Assembly: GCA_018814045.1 (NCBI GenBank)
Contig: JAHJAR010000049.1
Coordinates: 1 to 48,414, forward strand
Direction of reading: 5' to 3'
Length of the DNA stretch: 48,414 nt
From: Planctomycetota bacterium
Lineage (GTDB): Bacteria > Planctomycetota > Phycisphaerae > UBA1845 > Fen-1342
The notes beneath the pieces are model-generated. The model searched no databases. It worked only from the letters and a program-made list of their open reading frames with translations, and was not told the DNA's origin. Of this stretch, positions 9,309 through 17,396 are shown one piece after another. The stretch's first letter is position 1. Each line of letters starts with the position of its first letter. Both the position numbers and the translations under genes were made by a program.

Positions 9309-10150
9309 GACATCGCGGCGCACAAGACGGTCTGTGGTACGCAGTGTGTTTCGCGCTGACGCTTGCCTGTGCCGTGCCCGCCGAGGCATCCCAGACGGCC
9401 GACGAAGCCCTGTCGGTGGAGCGGCAGCGTGCGATTCTGCGCGAGGCACTGAACACGTTCGACCAGGCAGTGGAGTTGTCGCAGAACGAACCGGACCGGG
9501 CGGAGCAACTCTACCGCCGGGCCGCGGCGAGTTTCGAGACACTCATTGAGCGTGGGGTCAGCAACGCGGGCATTCACTATAACCTCGGTAATGCTTACTT
9601 CCGTCTCGGCCAGCCGGGCCGGGCGATAGTGTGCTATCGCCGGGCGCTGCGTTTCGCGCCCCGCAGTCCGGAATTGGTGGCCAACCTGTCGTATGCCCGA
9701 GAGCGCGTGCGCCCGCGCATCAACCCGACCGGCCAGAGCCGACTGCTGCACAATCTTCTCTTCTGGCAGTATGTAACGTCAGTTCGCGAGCGTTGTTGGC
9801 TGGCCGCCGTGCTCGGGGGTCTCGGCTGGTTGGTGTTGCTGGTGCGTTTGCGCTGGCGGGCCCGCGCGTGGGTGGTCCTTGGCGTACTGCTCGTGGCGCT
9901 CGGCCTGGCGAACAGCGGTGCGGCGCTCTGGCAGCTCAGCGATGAGTCGCGCCGCCCGCCTGCGGTAACGGTCGCCGGCGAGCACACGCTACGGCTTGGT
10001 CGGGGAGAGGGCTACGAGCCCGCGTTGACCGAGCCGCTCGGTCCCGGAGTCGAACTCCGCATCGTCAGCGAACGCGGCGAATGGTGCGAAGTTCTGCTGC
10101 CGAACGGCCAAACGGGCTGGCTACCGACCGCAGCCGTCGAGCGCATCTGA
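9305..10150 (+). CDS. BatE-like TPR and SH3-domain membrane protein
   Basis: A 281-aa protein starting with GTG inside the batD stop (GTGA overlap). A signal peptide covers about residues 1-31. TPR motifs occupy about 45-130, the clearest being IHYNLGNAYFRLGQPGRAI at about 79-97. Two hydrophobic segments near 160-205 anchor it. The C-terminal 60 residues form a bacterial SH3-like domain ending in GQTGWLPTAAVERI. TPR, membrane and SH3 in this order is the architecture annotated as BatE in Bacteroidetes and planctomycetes. The protein presumably holds BatD in a membrane complex; this is inferred from family and coupling. Confidence 0.75.
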   Translation: MRHRGAQDGLWYAVCFALTLACAVPAEASQTADEALSVERQRAILREALNTFDQAVELSQNEPDRAEQLYRRAAASFETLIERGVSNAGIHYNLGNAYFRLGQPGRAIVCYRRALRFAPRSPELVANLSYARERVRPRINPTGQSRLLHNLLFWQYVTSVRERCWLAAVLGGLGWLVLLVRLRWRARAWVVLGVLLVALGLANSGAALWQLSDESRRPPAVTVAGEHTLRLGRGEGYEPALTEPLGPGVELRIVSERGEWCEVLLPNGQTGWLPTAAVERI

Positions 10151-10312
10151 CGCCCCTTCGGGCCCGCGCTGGCGATCGCCCGGCATGGTCCCCGTCGCCG
10201 CGTGCGATACGGCGGTCGCCGGGGCAGATTAATTGATGCCGGCCCTTCGCGCCGCCCCTGCCGATACATATCATCGGGTCGCCCTTGATGGCCTCTGCCT
10301 TGGGAGAAACGC

Positions 10313-11464
10313 ATGCCGAGACTGGTTCGCCTGACTGCTTTGCTGGCTCCAGCGGTCCTGGGCCTGTCCCTGGCCGGCGGCTGCCTGTGCGCCGACGACA
10401 CCCCTCCGCCGATCAATGTCGGAGCCAATCTCGAGGCCGAATATGTCGTCTACAACGCGGCCCAGCCCTCGGCCCTGGCATTCGCCGCGGACGGGCGCGT
10501 TTTCTATACGGAGAAGAACACCGGGCGCATCCGCGTGATCGTCGATGGCTCCCTGGCCGAACAGCCTTTTGCCGAGGTCCCGGTCAACTATGCCGACGAC
10601 CGCGGCCTGCTGGGGATCGCACTGCACCCGAGCTTCGCCAGCAACGGCCGTGTGTACGTGTTCTACACGCGTTCGGACACGGGCCTGACGACCGCCGATC
10701 CCCAAGCGGTGGTTGACAACCGCGTGGTCTACTTCGAGGCCAACGGCAACGTCGCCGCCGGCGGTGAGATCTTCGTCGCCTCGCTGCCTGCCGCCAGCGG
10801 CACAACGCACATCGGCGGCCGCCTCGCCTTCGCCGCCGATGGCACGCTCTACGTCGCGCTTGGCGATCAGACTGCCGAGAACGCCGCCCAGGACAATACG
10901 GTCCACACTGGCAAGGTGCTGCGCTACAACGCCGATGGTTCAATCCCGGCCGGTAACCCCAGCGCTGGCTCGCCGGTTTTCGCGCGCGGCGTGCGCGACA
11001 TGCGGGGCTTGGCGTTCGACCCCGAGTCGGCCATCCCATTCATCACGGACCGCAACCCCGCCGGTCAGGAAGAAATCAACCGTGTGCTCAGCGGCCGCAA
11101 CTATGGCTGGCCCGAGGTTATCGGTCCCGCCACCACCGCCGAGGAAACCCAGTTCGTCGCCGACAACCCCGACTATGTCGAGCCGCTCTTCGACACCGGT
11201 GACGAGCGCCCCGGGCTGGTCGGCGGCTCGTTCAATCCCAGCGCACGCTACGGCCCCAACCTGGTGAGCGACTACTTCTACGGCGAAGCAACGAAGCGGC
11301 GCGTGCAACGGATCAAGCTGACCAGCGAACGCCGTAACGTGGCCAGCCGAGCTGTGTTCGCCGAGCGGTTCCCGTCGACGATCACCGACGTGGCGTTCAC
11401 GCCCGCCGGCACGCTCTACGTGGCGTGCGAGGATGCGATTCTGCGCGTCGTGCCGGTGCGTTAG
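10313..11464 (+). CDS. PQQ-dependent sugar dehydrogenase-like lipoprotein (glucose/sorbosone dehydrogenase fold)
   Basis: A secreted six-bladed beta-propeller of 383 aa. GGGAG precedes the ATG by about 8 bases. The N-terminus is a lipoprotein signal with the lipobox LAGGC (cysteine near residue 24). Propeller motifs of the soluble glucose dehydrogenase family are clear: RGLLGIALHPSFASNGRVYV (about 97-116) and THIGGRLAFAADGTLYVALGD (about 164-184), where the His and the GGRL element help hold PQQ in characterised members. A GRNYGWPEVIG motif follows near 260. It may oxidise aldoses at the outer cell surface, but homologues with other roles (for example Hhip-like and YliI types) share this fold. 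It is convergent with transaldolase. Confidence 0.85.
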   Translation: MPRLVRLTALLAPAVLGLSLAGGCLCADDTPPPINVGANLEAEYVVYNAAQPSALAFAADGRVFYTEKNTGRIRVIVDGSLAEQPFAEVPVNYADDRGLLGIALHPSFASNGRVYVFYTRSDTGLTTADPQAVVDNRVVYFEANGNVAAGGEIFVASLPAASGTTHIGGRLAFAADGTLYVALGDQTAENAAQDNTVHTGKVLRYNADGSIPAGNPSAGSPVFARGVRDMRGLAFDPESAIPFITDRNPAGQEEINRVLSGRNYGWPEVIGPATTAEETQFVADNPDYVEPLFDTGDERPGLVGGSFNPSARYGPNLVSDYFYGEATKRRVQRIKLTSERRNVASRAVFAERFPSTITDVAFTPAGTLYVACEDAILRVVPVR

Positions 11465-11478
11465 CGCGATTCAGATTC

Positions 11479-11592
11479 AGAGCGGATTCAGATCAAATGT
11501 AGCGGCCGGTCTCCGTGCCCGACGTGGTCTCGTGCAGAGGATTCCACGGCCGGCACGGAGACCGGCCGCCATATTTGAACAAGAACCGCTCC
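11479..11592. repeat. Long imperfect inverted repeat between convergent genes
   Basis: Two arms of about 41 bases face each other. The core of 18 bases at 11502-11519 is perfectly complementary to 11552-11569, and imperfect pairing extends outward to about 11479 and 11592. The inner loop also pairs partly (cgtgg/ccacg). It fills nearly the whole gap between the dehydrogenase stop (11464) and the transaldolase stop (11632). It could act as a bidirectional terminator or be a non-coding mobile palindrome; no T-run follows either arm. Confidence 0.75.
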
Positions 11593-11631
11593 AGATGCGC
11601 TGCTGGGTGCCACGTCAGCACTGAAGCGTGG

Positions 11632-12750
11632 CTAGCCGGCCTGCTTCAGTTCTGCCCGCTTGGTTTCGATGTTTGCCAGCAGTTGCTCGAAGGACTCCGC
11701 AAACAGCCGCACGCCGTCCGCCAGAAGCTGGTCGGTGACCGCAGCGAGATCGATGCCCGCTTCCTGAATCCGGGCCAGCTCGGCCCGCGCCTGGTCGAGC
11801 TCCTGCTCGATCGACTGGGCAATCACGCCGTGGTCCTGAATGGCCTCCAGCGTCTGCGGCGGGAGCGTGTTGATCGTGTTTGGGCCGATCAGCGGCGTGA
11901 CGTACATAGTGTCGGGATAGGCCGGGTTCTTCGTGCTGGTGCTCGCCCACAACGGCCTCTGCACGCGTGCTCCCGAGGCACGCAGTTCGTTGAACGCCTC
12001 GCCTGCGAACACGGGCTTATACATGCTGTAGGCGACCTTCGCGCTGGCGATTGCCGCCCGGCCCAGCAGGGCTTCAAGGTGTTCGGCCCCGTTGGCAATA
12101 CGTTCGTTGAGCTGCTGATCCACCAGCGTGTCGATTCGGCTGACAAAGAACGAGGCCACCGACGACACCAGTCCGGCCGGGTGGCCGGAAGCTGCGAAGC
12201 GGCGGACTCCGTCCAGGTATGCCTGCATCACGCGCGCGTACATCGGTAGCGCGAAGATCAGCGTCACATTGACGTTGATCCCCTCGCCGATCAGCGTGGT
12301 GACGGCCGGCAGACCCGCGTCGGTGGCGGGCACCTTGATCATGACATTTGGGCGGCCGATGGCGTGGAAGAGCCGGCGCGCCTCGGCGACGGTGCCGTCC
12401 GTGTCGTGCGCCAGGTTCGGACTCACTTCGATACTCACGAAACCGTCGCGGGCATGAGTTTCGTTGTAGACCGACCGCAACTGGTCGGCCGCCTCGGCGA
12501 TGTCCGTCAGGGCCAGCGCTTCGTAGATCGCCTTCGTACTCTGGCTGGCTTGTGCCAACTCGGCGATCTGGGCGTCGTAGTCGTTCCCGGCGGCCACCGC
12601 TTTTTGCAGGATCGTCGGGTTTGAGGTTACCCCGGTCACGCCCGCTTCCACCAGTTCCCGCAGGCGTCCCGAGCGGAGCAGATCGCGGCTGATGAAGTCG
12701 AGCCAAGCGGCCTGTCCCAGAGCGGCTAGTTGCTTGATGCGATTGGTCAT
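11632..12750 (-). CDS. tal: Transaldolase
   Basis: Transaldolase of the pentose phosphate pathway, moving a dihydroxyacetone unit from sedoheptulose-7-P to glyceraldehyde-3-P. At 372 aa it belongs to the longer bacterial group. The N-terminal substrate-loop motif GVTSNPTILQKAV (40-52) is typical, the Schiff-base lysine is K139 in NVMIKVPAT, and the GINVNVTLIFA strand follows near residue 155. It lies 158 bases downstream of the enoyl-CoA hydratase on the same strand, so it could be read with the HMG-CoA synthase cluster, but the gap is long enough for its own promoter. Confidence 0.95.
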   Translation of the reverse strand: MTNRIKQLAALGQAAWLDFISRDLLRSGRLRELVEAGVTGVTSNPTILQKAVAAGNDYDAQIAELAQASQSTKAIYEALALTDIAEAADQLRSVYNETHARDGFVSIEVSPNLAHDTDGTVAEARRLFHAIGRPNVMIKVPATDAGLPAVTTLIGEGINVNVTLIFALPMYARVMQAYLDGVRRFAASGHPAGLVSSVASFFVSRIDTLVDQQLNERIANGAEHLEALLGRAAIASAKVAYSMYKPVFAGEAFNELRASGARVQRPLWASTSTKNPAYPDTMYVTPLIGPNTINTLPPQTLEAIQDHGVIAQSIEQELDQARAELARIQEAGIDLAAVTDQLLADGVRLFAESFEQLLANIETKRAELKQAG

Positions 12751-12908
12751 GGCAGTCTACTTCGCAGTTGAGAAGGATCCTGGAATCCGCCGTACGGCCG
12801 CCCGGCGAACGCCGCCAGCCGGCCCCGGCCCCTAGTTCCCGTCGGCCGCAAGTCAGCCTTGTCCGAACACGTCGCCGCGCCTCAAGTGGTTAAGCGGCGC
12901 ACCTGGGT

Positions 12909-13658
12909 TCACTTCTTCAAGAACTGCGACACGCCGGCGCGGGATTCGCTCGTCAGGCGCATCGACGCGTTCAGCCGCCGCGCCTCTTCCACAGCATCCG
13001 CGTGTTGCAGGCTACGAACCTTGTTGAACAGTATCTTGGTATTTGCCAGCGATTGTGGCGGATATCCCGCCAGTTGCTCGGCGTAGTGGCGGGCCCGTGC
13101 CGACAACTCCCCATCCGGCACAACCTCGTTCACCAACCCGATTTCCAGGGCCTGCTCCGCCGTGAGCAGCTCTCCGGTCAACAGCATGAACTTGGCTTGC
13201 CGTTCTCCAACCAGACGCCGCAGATAGGTCATCACGATGGCCGCCACTAGCCCGCGTTTCACTTCCGGATAACCGATCCGCACAGACTCAGCACAAATCG
13301 CGATATCGCAGACGGAAACCAGACCAGCCCCACCGGCCACAGCCGGCCCGTTGACTGCCGCGATGACCGGCTTGGATAAGTGATCCACGGTCTCGTACAA
13401 GCGCAACACCGCCGCCGCGTCCTGTTCCACCTGTTCCGGCGTGCTCTGCGCCACTTCGCGCAGATCCAGCCCTGCGCAGAAGGCGGGTGGCGCGCCGGTG
13501 AGGATGATACAACGAACCGCATCGTCCACACCGGCCTGCTCCAGGGCCGACGTCAATTCAGCAATCAACGCCCGCGAGAACGCGTTGCGGCACTCCGGGC
13601 GATTGAGCATGATCTCGACGATGGCGTCCGCGCGGGCGACGCGTACGACTTCACTCAT
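12909..13658 (-). CDS. Enoyl-CoA hydratase/isomerase family protein
   Basis: Crotonase-fold enzyme of 249 aa. The start MSEVVRV at 13658 is chosen over two upstream in-frame starts because it begins directly at the conserved first strand. The oxyanion-hole segments are visible: FCAGLDLREVA (about 60-70) and NGPAVAGGAGLVSVCDIAICAES (first part near 103). The region that carries the catalytic glutamates in true hydratases reads PEVKRGLVAAIVMTYL, more like methylglutaconyl-CoA hydratases or isomerases than classical EchA. It follows HMG-CoA synthase, thiolase and DUF35 by 68 bases, so a reaction on an HMG-CoA-derived acyl-CoA such as 3-methylglutaconyl-CoA is a reasonable but unproven guess. Confidence 0.85.
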   Translation of the reverse strand: MSEVVRVARADAIVEIMLNRPECRNAFSRALIAELTSALEQAGVDDAVRCIILTGAPPAFCAGLDLREVAQSTPEQVEQDAAAVLRLYETVDHLSKPVIAAVNGPAVAGGAGLVSVCDIAICAESVRIGYPEVKRGLVAAIVMTYLRRLVGERQAKFMLLTGELLTAEQALEIGLVNEVVPDGELSARARHYAEQLAGYPPQSLANTKILFNKVRSLQHADAVEEARRLNASMRLTSESRAGVSQFLKK

Positions 13659-13690
13659 CGCAGGCATCCAAACACTGGCAGCATAACACA

Positions 13691-13717
13691 CAGCGACCGC
13701 GCGAATCGCGGCCGCTG
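13691..13717 (-). other. Intra-operon RNA hairpin between DUF35 and hydratase genes
   Basis: An 11-base arm, a 5-base loop and an 11-base arm with one mismatch lie in the 68-base gap between the DUF35 and hydratase genes. No T-run follows on the minus strand, so it looks more like a processing or stability element than a terminator. Confidence 0.4.
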
Positions 13718-13726
13718 CCTGTCCGC

Positions 13727-14119
13727 TTATTGCTGGGGTACAGCTTTGTGCCCGTAATGAATCATGCCGGCTTCGCCGTCTTCCTGAATGCGGCGGAACT
13801 CCATCTTGACCGGCAGGCCCACCTTAAGCTGGTCAAAGTCGCAGTCGGCAATCTGACAATGCGTCCGCACACCGTTGTCCAGTTCCACGATCCCGAGCGC
13901 ATATGGCGCCAAATCGCTGAACTCGGAGGGAGGAGTGCGGATCACCGTGTACGTAACCAGCTTACCGGTAAACGGCAGCGTCACCTTCTCGAACTCGCGC
14001 CCGCCGCATTCATCGCAAATCAGCCGCGGCGGATAAAAGATCTTGCCGGACTTCTTGCACTTGTTGGCTTCCAGCCGGTAGCGCTGCGGGCTTTCTCGCC
14101 AGGAATTCGCAGTAGACAT
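13727..14119 (-). CDS. DUF35 OB-fold acyl-CoA-associated protein (zinc ribbon plus OB fold)
   Basis: A 130-aa protein of the DUF35 family. An N-terminal rubredoxin-like zinc ribbon (about 17-42) is followed by an OB fold with the typical LVTYTVIRTPPSEF and YALGIVELDNG segments. In the archaeal thiolase/HMG-CoA synthase complex this protein bridges the two enzymes and helps form a shared CoA-binding site. Its position directly next to thiolase (52 bases) and HMG-CoA synthase fits that role. The ribbon cysteines are C21, C35 and C38; the expected fourth ligand at position 24 is a serine, so zinc binding may be weakened or absent. Confidence 0.88.
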   Translation of the reverse strand: MSTANSWRESPQRYRLEANKCKKSGKIFYPPRLICDECGGREFEKVTLPFTGKLVTYTVIRTPPSEFSDLAPYALGIVELDNGVRTHCQIADCDFDQLKVGLPVKMEFRRIQEDGEAGMIHYGHKAVPQQ

Positions 14120-14137
14120 CGAACTCGTCTCCTATGA

Positions 14138-14160
14138 CACGGTCACCGGCGGCGACCGTG
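14138..14160 (-). other. Intra-operon RNA hairpin between thiolase and DUF35 genes
   Basis: A perfect 7-base stem (cacggtc/gaccgtg) with a 9-base loop in the short gap between the thiolase and DUF35 genes. No T-run. It is the second hairpin between genes of this cluster. Confidence 0.35.
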
Positions 14161-14171
14161 GTTGATCGTTC

Positions 14172-15329
14172 TTAGACCGTCTCGATAATCGTCACGACAC
14201 TGCTCGCGCCGGTGCCGCCCATGTTCTGCGCCAAGGCCCGCTTGGCGTTCGCCACCTTTACCGGCCCGGCTTCGCCGCGCAACTGCTTGGCCAGCATGAA
14301 GATCTGCGCCACGCCGGTCGCGCCGACCGGATGACCCTTGGACTTCAGACCGCCGGACGTGTTGACCGGGATCTTGCCGTCAGCCGCGGTCGCGCCATCC
14401 GAAGCCGCAGGGCCACCCTGGCCACGCTCGAAGAAGCCCAAAGCCTCGGTCACGCAAATCTCGGCGATCGTGAAGCAGTCGTGCACCTCGGCCACGTCGA
14501 TGTCGCGCGGGGAGAGGCTGGCCATCTTGTAGGCCCGCTCCCCGGATTCCGCCACCGCGGCCAAGTGGCTGATATCTTTCCGCTGATGCAGCGCGAGCGA
14601 GTCGGTCGCCGCCCCGATGCCGGCGATCTTCAACGGTTGCTGCTTGCTGTACTTTTTGGCCTGGTCCAGCGGCACCAGGATCGCCGCCGCCGCTCCGTCC
14701 GTGATCGGCGAGCAGTGCAGCACACGCAATGGATCAGCTACGGGTGTGGAGGTCATCACCGTTTGGCGGTCCACCTTTGTCCGAAACTGGGCGTATTCGT
14801 TGTGCAGCCCGTTCGTGTGGTTCTTGACCGCCACATCTGCCAACTGCTCGAGCGTCGTGCCGAAGCGGTGCATATGATCGACCGCGATCATGGCGTACAG
14901 CCCGGGGAACGTCGCCCCATGGAACGCCTCCCAATCGCGATCGGCCGCTCCGGCCAGGCCGTACGTGGCCTGACCGCCCGAAACGTCGGTCATCTTCTCC
15001 ATCCCGACGACCAGCGCCACGTCGGACAGCCCGCTAGCCACTTCCAGCCACGCCCCGCGCAGCGCCAGGCCGCCCGACGCACACGCCGACTCCACCCGCG
15101 TTGCAACTATCGGAGTGCGTCCCAGGTAGTCGGCGATCAGCGGCCCCAGATGCTCCTGGCCGTTGAACATCCCGCCGCTCATGCAGCCGACCCACATCGT
15201 GTCGAGTTTGTCGCACCCGGCGTCGTCGATGGCGTTCAACGCCGCCTCGACGCCCAGGTCGCGCAGCGAGCTGTTCCACAGCTCGCCGAACTTTGTCATG
15301 CCAACGCCTACAATGGCTACGTCACGCAT
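14172..15329 (-). CDS. Thiolase family protein (archaeal-type acetoacetyl-CoA thiolase)
   Basis: A 385-aa thiolase of the SCP-x/archaeal acetyl-CoA acetyltransferase type. The nucleophile is C83 in [12 protein letters not shown], and H333 sits in the GHPVGATG motif. The second catalytic cysteine of classical thiolases (near the C-terminal GGGMG) is not there: the region reads [12 protein letters not shown], as in archaeal homologues. With HMG-CoA synthase upstream and DUF35 downstream, the likely reaction is condensation of two acetyl-CoA to acetoacetyl-CoA, handed directly to HMG-CoA synthase. Because condensation by thiolase is uphill, such channelling is thought to matter in archaea. A lipid-degradation role is possible if the cluster runs backwards. 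Confidence 0.9.
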   Translation of the reverse strand: MRDVAIVGVGMTKFGELWNSSLRDLGVEAALNAIDDAGCDKLDTMWVGCMSGGMFNGQEHLGPLIADYLGRTPIVATRVESACASGGLALRGAWLEVASGLSDVALVVGMEKMTDVSGGQATYGLAGAADRDWEAFHGATFPGLYAMIAVDHMHRFGTTLEQLADVAVKNHTNGLHNEYAQFRTKVDRQTVMTSTPVADPLRVLHCSPITDGAAAAILVPLDQAKKYSKQQPLKIAGIGAATDSLALHQRKDISHLAAVAESGERAYKMASLSPRDIDVAEVHDCFTIAEICVTEALGFFERGQGGPAASDGATAADGKIPVNTSGGLKSKGHPVGATGVAQIFMLAKQLRGEAGPVKVANAKRALAQNMGGTGASSVVTIIETV

Positions 15330-15467
15330 GGTTTGCTCCGCATTGGATCAATGATTGAAGCCTGTCTACTGAAACCACCACACCGCCAAGTGACCGACGC
15401 GCTCGGGGGGCTTGCCGCCGCCACAGGCACATTTCGCTTCTGAGTCACCTGGCTGACCATCCCGTCC

Positions 15468-16529
15468 CTACACCGTCGGCGCCTTGAGAATTTTGCGACG
15501 ATACTTGGTGTACTGTCCGTACGACAGGTAGTGCTTGTTCTCATCGAGCTGCGAGCGGGTCTTCTCGGCCAAGTCGCGTACCTCATCGATCCGCTTGGTC
15601 ACGGTGAAGAGGAACGAGTCCGACCCGGAACCCGAACCGTACGAACACACCATGACCCGGTCACCGGGCTTGGCGACGTCCAGGACCGCGGTCAGCCCGA
15701 TCGGTGAGGCACCCGAGTAAGTGTTGCCCAACCACGGCGACAGCCAGCCCGGCTCCAACTGCTCCTTGGTGAAGCCCAGCATTTTGCCGGCCCGCTGCGG
15801 GAACTTGCCGTTCGGCTGGTGGAAGACCGCATACGCGAAGTCGGACGGCTTCGTCTTGGTCTTCTCCATGATCTCCCGGGTGGAGGACAGGGTGTGCTTA
15901 AAGTAAGCCGGCTCACCGGTGAAGCGCCCCGCGTGCTGCGGGTAGTGCTCGTGCTCGCGTCGCCAGAAGTCGGGCGTATCGGTCATGTACGTGTGCGTGG
16001 CGTCGATCGTCGCGATGATCTTCGTGTCGTCGCTTCCGATCAGAAACGCCGCCGCGCCCGCCGACGCCGAATACTCCAACGCATCGCCGGGTGCCCCCTG
16101 CGAGGTGTCGCCGCCGATCGCCAGCCCGAGGTCGATTTCGCCCGCCTTGACCTGGCAGTAGGCCAGATACAGGCCTTCCGTGCCGGCCTTGCAGGCGAAC
16201 TCGAGGTCGGCCGTGTGGCAGTTCGGCACGGCGCCGAGCGCTTCGGCCACGACCGTTCCGTCGGGCTTGACGGCGTAGGCATGCGACTCGGAACCGACGT
16301 ACAAGCAGCCAATCCGCTGCGGATCCGGATTTCCGGCGCGGCGCAGCGCCTTGCGGGCGGCCTCGACCGACATCGTCAGTGTGTCCTGATCGGGGCTCGG
16401 CACCGATTTTTCGTACAGCATCAACCCTTTCTTGAACGAAGGAGCATCCGCCCCCCAGGTGGCGGCGATTTCCTCCAGCTTGATCCGCCCTCGGGGGATA
16501 TAGGCTCCATATCCGACAATACCGATCAT
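15468..16529 (-). CDS. Hydroxymethylglutaryl-CoA synthase, archaeal type
   Basis: A 353-aa HMG-CoA synthase of the short archaeal form (eukaryotic and Gram-positive enzymes are longer or differ in sequence). AAGGAGG stands 8 bases before the ATG. The catalytic triad can be read as E81 (GSESHA), C113 (LEFACKAGTE) and H237 (AVFHQPNGKFP), and the GNTYSGASPIGL segment binds CoA. It is the first gene of HMGS-thiolase-DUF35-hydratase. The product HMG-CoA would feed the mevalonate pathway, or a leucine/isovalerate-type route; no HMG-CoA reductase or mevalonate kinase is in the window to decide between them. Confidence 0.92.
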   Translation of the reverse strand: MIGIVGYGAYIPRGRIKLEEIAATWGADAPSFKKGLMLYEKSVPSPDQDTLTMSVEAARKALRRAGNPDPQRIGCLYVGSESHAYAVKPDGTVVAEALGAVPNCHTADLEFACKAGTEGLYLAYCQVKAGEIDLGLAIGGDTSQGAPGDALEYSASAGAAAFLIGSDDTKIIATIDATHTYMTDTPDFWRREHEHYPQHAGRFTGEPAYFKHTLSSTREIMEKTKTKPSDFAYAVFHQPNGKFPQRAGKMLGFTKEQLEPGWLSPWLGNTYSGASPIGLTAVLDVAKPGDRVMVCSYGSGSGSDSFLFTVTKRIDEVRDLAEKTRSQLDENKHYLSYGQYTKYRRKILKAPTV

Positions 16530-16629
16530 GCGATAGCCTCCTTAACGGGCAAGCCGCCGCCCGATGTCGGCCCGGCCCATTCGACAAACGTGCTCGCAGG
16601 CAACCGGCGCGGCGATGAAAGAGCCTCGT

Positions 16630-16635
16630 AGTATA
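16630..16635 (-). promoter_or_regulatory. Candidate -10 element for the HMG-CoA synthase cluster
   Basis: TATACT on the minus strand, 100 bases upstream of the HMG-CoA synthase ATG, with a weak -35 (TGTGCA at 17-base spacing, 3 of 6). It lies between the IS110 remnant and the cluster. Confidence 0.35.
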
Positions 16636-16733
16636 GTCCCTCGGTCTGCCGCTGCACAGGCCCCACCGCCGCCCCCCACGCCTGGGTGCGCGACAGAATC
16701 GGCGGATGGGGTCCGACGCCCCAACGGGACCGC

Positions 16734-17219
16734 TCAATGCCGATAGAGAACCATGGCGCGGTGTAACGTAAACCGCTCTCCGGAGGGGAAAGAAGAATTT
16801 CTGTTCGTCACCCTCCGGCACCCGGCCGGAGGACCGGGAACTTTGCGCCGCCGTCGCGGCGCGAGCGCTGCGCGGGCGTGATACGGACGCCGCTCACGCA
16901 ACCTGGCCCAGGCCGTCACCAGGAGCTTATGCATCACGGCCACGATCGTCCGCTGGCGTTTGACGTTCCGCCATTTCCAGGCGTCCTGGGTGGTGTCGGC
17001 GACCACGCTGCGGATGCCCAGTTCGGCGGCCAGGTCGTATACCAGTGCGGCCTGCGGACAAATCTCCACGACCACGAGCTCGGGACGGTGGCGGGCAAAG
17101 AGCTTGCGCAGCGGACCACTGTGCGTGACCACGTTGCCCAAGCTGTGTTCGCCCGGGCACGCGTCGAACTTGCAGAACACCGACTTGCTCACACCCAGAT
17201 CAAACGCCAAAATCGTCAT
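16734..17219 (-). pseudogene. IS110-family transposase remnant with internal deletion
   Basis: The first 89 codons from the ATG at 17219 match the DEDD N-terminal domain of IS110-type transposases: the first catalytic aspartate is in AFDLGVSKS (D7) and the glutamate in ELVVVEICPQ (E52). At WKWRNVKRQ, where TDRxDA should follow, the sequence jumps straight to IVAVMHKLLVTAWARLRERR, which resembles the extreme C-terminus of these transposases. The middle, including the remaining catalytic residues and the serine domain, is gone, and the frame then runs on in unrelated basic sequence to 16734. It cannot be an active transposase. No flanking target duplication is expected for this family. Confidence 0.75.
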
Positions 17220-17281
17220 GGTCGGCTCTCCCTTCAAGATGATCTTCATCTTTGGGCCAGCCCCAACGGCCAAGCCCGCAA

Positions 17282-17295
17282 GGCGGTATACCGCC
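17282..17295. repeat. 14-bp perfect palindrome upstream of the IS110 remnant
   Basis: ggcggtataccgcc is its own reverse complement. It lies 63 bases upstream of the IS110 remnant start and about 100 bases upstream of the divergent PDZ gene. It may belong to the element's left end, where autonomous IS110 elements encode a structured guide RNA, or be an operator; neither is shown. Confidence 0.45.
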
Positions 17296-17396
17296 AGGAG
17301 ACCCGGCTTTCATAGTTTTTCACGGGCGCGGCTCGGTTCTGTCAGGCGCTCCAAGAAGCAGCAGAGAGCCGGCGACCATTCAGGAGGCAGGACACG

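Noticed and set aside
17220-17396. A bridge (guide) RNA gene of an IS110 element
   Set aside because: The position is right and a palindrome is present, but without the parent element no defined RNA structure or boundaries can be supported.
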